Below, one piece after another: positions 61,770 through 64,000 of a stretch of DNA of 64,000 nt. The notes below the pieces were generated by a model. The model made no database searches, was not told where the DNA came from, and saw only the letters and a list, made by a program, of their open reading frames with translations. Origin of the DNA: Rhizobium sp. LC145 (GTDB lineage Bacteria; Pseudomonadota; Alphaproteobacteria; Rhizobiales; Rhizobiaceae); contig NZ_LBHV01000007.1 of the NCBI RefSeq assembly GCF_001005825.1, positions 248,001 through 312,000 of the forward strand. The letters are read 5' to 3'. Position numbers and translations under genes: made by a program. How positions within the stretch are numbered: the first letter of the stretch is position 1; every line of letters starts with the position of its first letter.

Positions 61770-63185
61770 ATGAATACCGACCTTCTCAACCTGTTCGACT
61801 GTGTCGAAGCCAGACTGCGGAGCCTGCTTTCCGACACGCTCTCGGGCGCCGACGACGGCGAGCTTTTCGTGGAACACGCCCAGGCGGAATCGCTGACCTT
61901 CGACAACGGACGGCTCAAGGGCGGCTCCTTCAATACGGACCAGGGTTTCGGCCTGCGGGCAGTCGCGGGCGAAGCGGTCGGCTATGCCCATGCCGGCGAA
62001 CTTTCCGAAGCCGCGCTTTCCCGCGCTTCCGATGCGGTGCGCGCGGTCACGGCCGGTCATTCCGGCTCCTATGCGGCCGCCCCCCAGCGCAGTAACAAGA
62101 AATATTATGGCGACGAGAACCCGATCGGCAGCCCCAGCTTCGAGGAGAAGGTGAAGCTGCTGACCGATATCGACGCCTATCTGCGCGGCAAGGACGACAG
62201 GGTTCGCCAGGTGACGGCAACCGTCTCGGCGAGCTGGCAGGTGGTCGATATCCTGCGCGCCGACGGGCATCGCGTGCACGACGTCCGGCCGATGACCCGC
62301 ATCAACATCTCCGTCGTGGTCGGCCAGGGCGACCGGCAGGAATCCGGCACGTTCGGCACCGGCGGGCGCATCGGCTTCGGCGATTTCGTGACCGACGGCA
62401 ACTGGCATCAAGGCGCCGACGAGGCGCTGCGCCAGGCGCTGGTGAACCTCGAGGCCATCGACGCGCCGGCCGGCACGATGGACGTCGTGCTCGGTTCCGG
62501 CTGGCCGGGCGTCATGCTGCACGAGGCTGTGGGCCACGGGCTGGAAGGCGACTTCAACCGCAAGAAGACCTCCGCATTTGCCGGCCTGCTCGGCGAGATG
62601 GTGGCCGCTCCGGGCGTCACCGTCGTCGACGACGGCACGATCGACAACCGCCGCGGCTCCATCACCATCGACGACGAGGGCACGCCCTCCGGCTACAACG
62701 TGCTGATCGAGAACGGCAGGCTCACCGGCTACATGCAGGACCGGCAGAACGCGCGGCTGATGGGCATGAAGCCGACCGGCAACGGCCGCCGGCAGGGTTA
62801 TGCGCATGTGCCGATGCCGCGCATGACCAATACCTACATGCTCGGCGGGGACAAGACGCCGGAAGAGATCATCGCCTCGGTGAAGAAGGGCATCTATGCC
62901 GTTTCCTTCGGCGGCGGCCAGGTGGACATCACCTCCGGCAAGTTCGTGTTCGGCTGCACCGAGGCCTACATGATCGAGAACGGCAAGATCGGTCCGGCAA
63001 TCAAGGGCGCCATGCTGATCGGCAACGGGCCGGAGGCGATGAAGCGGGTTTCCATGGTCGGCAACGACATGAAGCTCGATACCGGCGTCGGCAATTGCGG
63101 CAAGGGCGGCCAGTGGGTGCCCGTCGGCGTCGGCCAGCCGCATCTGCGCATGGACGAGGTGACGGTCGGCGGCACCAAGGCGTGA
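61770..63185 (+). CDS. tldD: Metalloprotease TldD
   Basis: A 471-residue zinc protease that, with PmbA (TldE), processes small peptides such as microcins or antitoxins. The metal motif is in MLHEAVGHGLEGDFNRKK, the HExxxH form of the family. Length is typical. ATG 61770 (MNTDLLNLFD) has GGGAG upstream. No pmbA is seen in the window. Confidence 0.96.
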   Translation: MNTDLLNLFDCVEARLRSLLSDTLSGADDGELFVEHAQAESLTFDNGRLKGGSFNTDQGFGLRAVAGEAVGYAHAGELSEAALSRASDAVRAVTAGHSGSYAAAPQRSNKKYYGDENPIGSPSFEEKVKLLTDIDAYLRGKDDRVRQVTATVSASWQVVDILRADGHRVHDVRPMTRINISVVVGQGDRQESGTFGTGGRIGFGDFVTDGNWHQGADEALRQALVNLEAIDAPAGTMDVVLGSGWPGVMLHEAVGHGLEGDFNRKKTSAFAGLLGEMVAAPGVTVVDDGTIDNRRGSITIDDEGTPSGYNVLIENGRLTGYMQDRQNARLMGMKPTGNGRRQGYAHVPMPRMTNTYMLGGDKTPEEIIASVKKGIYAVSFGGGQVDITSGKFVFGCTEAYMIENGKIGPAIKGAMLIGNGPEAMKRVSMVGNDMKLDTGVGNCGKGGQWVPVGVGQPHLRMDEVTVGGTKA

Positions 63186-63607
63186 GCGCAACTGGCTCGA
63201 ACGCCATGATCCCCGAACTATCCGTCAGCGATTGGCGGGCGAGCCGGGACTTCTACTGCGACCTCATCGGCTTTTCGGTTCGTTACGACCGGCCGGAGGA
63301 AGGCTTTGCATTTCTTACGCTCGGCGAGGCGCAATTGATGATCGACCAGATCGGCATCGGCCGGGATTTCGACATGCCCGGCGCGCCAAGAGAGCGCCCC
63401 TTCGGGCGCGGTGTCAATCTGCAGATCAGGGTTTCCGCACTGGAACCGATCCTCGCAAGGCTTCAGCTTGCGGGCATTCCTCTATATCTGGAGCCCGAGG
63501 AGAAATGGTATCGGCGAGACGACTTGGAGGTCGGCAATCGACAGTTCATCGTCGCCGATCCGGACGGCTATCTGCTGCGGCTTTTCGAGGATCTGGGCGA
63601 AAGATGA
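63182..63607 (+). CDS. VOC/bleomycin-resistance-like protein
   Basis: A 141-residue protein with the VOC fold of bleomycin-binding proteins: IPELSVSDWRASRDFYCDLI, GFAFLTLGEAQLMID and VADPDGYLLRLFEDLG. A start at the GTG 63182 overlaps the tldD stop (GTGA); an ATG at 63206 gives a shorter form that still has the whole domain. It may bind antibiotics or another small molecule. Confidence 0.85.
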   Translation: MSATGSNAMIPELSVSDWRASRDFYCDLIGFSVRYDRPEEGFAFLTLGEAQLMIDQIGIGRDFDMPGAPRERPFGRGVNLQIRVSALEPILARLQLAGIPLYLEPEEKWYRRDDLEVGNRQFIVADPDGYLLRLFEDLGER

Positions 63608-63634
63608 CGGGAAGGCTAAGCAAGCCCGCCAGGC

Positions 63635-63943
63635 TCAATCCTCCACAGGCCTGAAAAGCCATTTCCGCTCGATCGCAGCGGTGAGATCCAGGCGGTTGTC
63701 ATGCGCGAAAAGCAGGATGTGCCCGAAAAGATCGGCGGTCTCGTCGGCGAGATCGCGGCGGAGTTCTTCATCGCTCCTCCCCTTCTTCCGTCCTCGACCC
63801 GTCGCCCGGTTCCACGCCTGGGTCAATTCTCCCACTTCTTCCTGCAGCTTCAGCAGAAACCAATCCGGGTCGCGCGTGATGCCGTTGGCCTCGGCATAAT
63901 CTGCGGAGGCCACCTCGAACTGCGCGCTCAATCTTTCCAGCAT
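63635..63943 (-). CDS. MazG-like nucleotide pyrophosphohydrolase
   Basis: A 102-residue protein with the all-helical MazG fold: FLLKLQEEVGELTQAW and LADETADLFGHILLFAHDN hold the metal-binding E-E-x2-E and E-x2-D. Such proteins hydrolyse nucleoside triphosphates. The start ATG 63943 (MLERLSAQF) was chosen over an upstream extension. It is convergent with the VOC gene. Confidence 0.88.
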   Translation of the reverse strand: MLERLSAQFEVASADYAEANGITRDPDWFLLKLQEEVGELTQAWNRATGRGRKKGRSDEELRRDLADETADLFGHILLFAHDNRLDLTAAIERKWLFRPVED

Positions 63944-64000
63944 GAAGTTCCCTCTTTGTTCATGAGGACAACACACCGATTCTCGAAAGCTGTCGAGCGT

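Overview
The window reads as the chromosome of an alphaproteobacterium of the order Hyphomicrobiales (Rhizobiales), most likely Rhizobiaceae-like. The basis is the gene content and order: CcrM GANTC methylase, the mutY / dciA-like / dsbA-like / smc / ppdK block, thrC followed by an M16 peptidase, the rnhA-thrB-ispH-surf1-coxC-ctaG-coxF-ctaB-coxA-coxB run next to ialB and tldD, a GntR regulator with a BioR-type box at bioY, and short palindromic repeats of the kind common in rhizobial intergenic DNA. I cannot name a species from sequence reading alone.

Region 1 (1 to about 12998) is the right-hand part of a temperate phage or related integrative element; its left part lies outside the window. 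It has a lambda-like layout: a leftward cro-like gene, a rightward CI-like S24 repressor, a terminator downstream of cro, an initiator-like tRNA-Met gene, then a tightly overlapping leftward operon with a CII-like regulator and a DNA adenine-methylase-like protein. A second rightward operon of small, mostly ATGA-overlapping genes includes an HNH protein, a PD-(D/E)xK-like protein and a Gp37/Gp68 (DUF5131) protein. It ends in an excisionase-like gene and a tyrosine integrase that stops 119 bp from the 3' end of tRNA-Pro(CGG), the probable attachment site. Matching sequence motifs flank the repressor on both sides and are the likely operators or promoters.

Region 2 (13.0-30.9 kb) is host chromosome: tRNA-Pro, tRNA-Gln, small lipoproteins, an MBL hydrolase, a GT4 glycosyltransferase, a ParD/ParE-type toxin-antitoxin pair, pyruvate phosphate dikinase, SMC, a DsbA-like oxidoreductase, a DUF721/DciA-like protein, MutY, a HAD phosphatase, LuxR- and LysR-type regulators and a divergent azoreductase. 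Region 3 (30.9-37.6 kb) holds ccrM, an MNT/HEPN toxin-antitoxin pair, an ABM/NIPSNAP pair divergent from an ArsR-type regulator, bioY coupled to a DUF1284 gene under a BioR-like box, bioR and a HAD phosphatase.

Region 4 (37.6-53.2 kb) holds threonine biosynthesis (thrC, thrB), an M16 peptidase, a GNAT acetyltransferase, a large membrane GGDEF/EAL protein whose GGDEF motif is degenerate, an HxlR-type regulator divergent from an acyl-CoA dehydrogenase with paired operators, and stress or housekeeping genes (CsbD, YqgE, a DsbD-domain protein, peroxiredoxin, RNase HI). Region 5 (53.3-64.0 kb) holds ispH and the aa3 cytochrome c oxidase cluster with its assembly and heme A genes, read leftward from a promoter carrying a perfect FNR/FixK box, then ialB, tldD, a VOC protein and a MazG-like protein.

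The most unusual items are the prophage initiator-like tRNA-Met, the duplicated operator arrangement around the phage repressor, the long xis/int overlap, the bioY-DUF1284 coupling and several near-perfect dyad operators.
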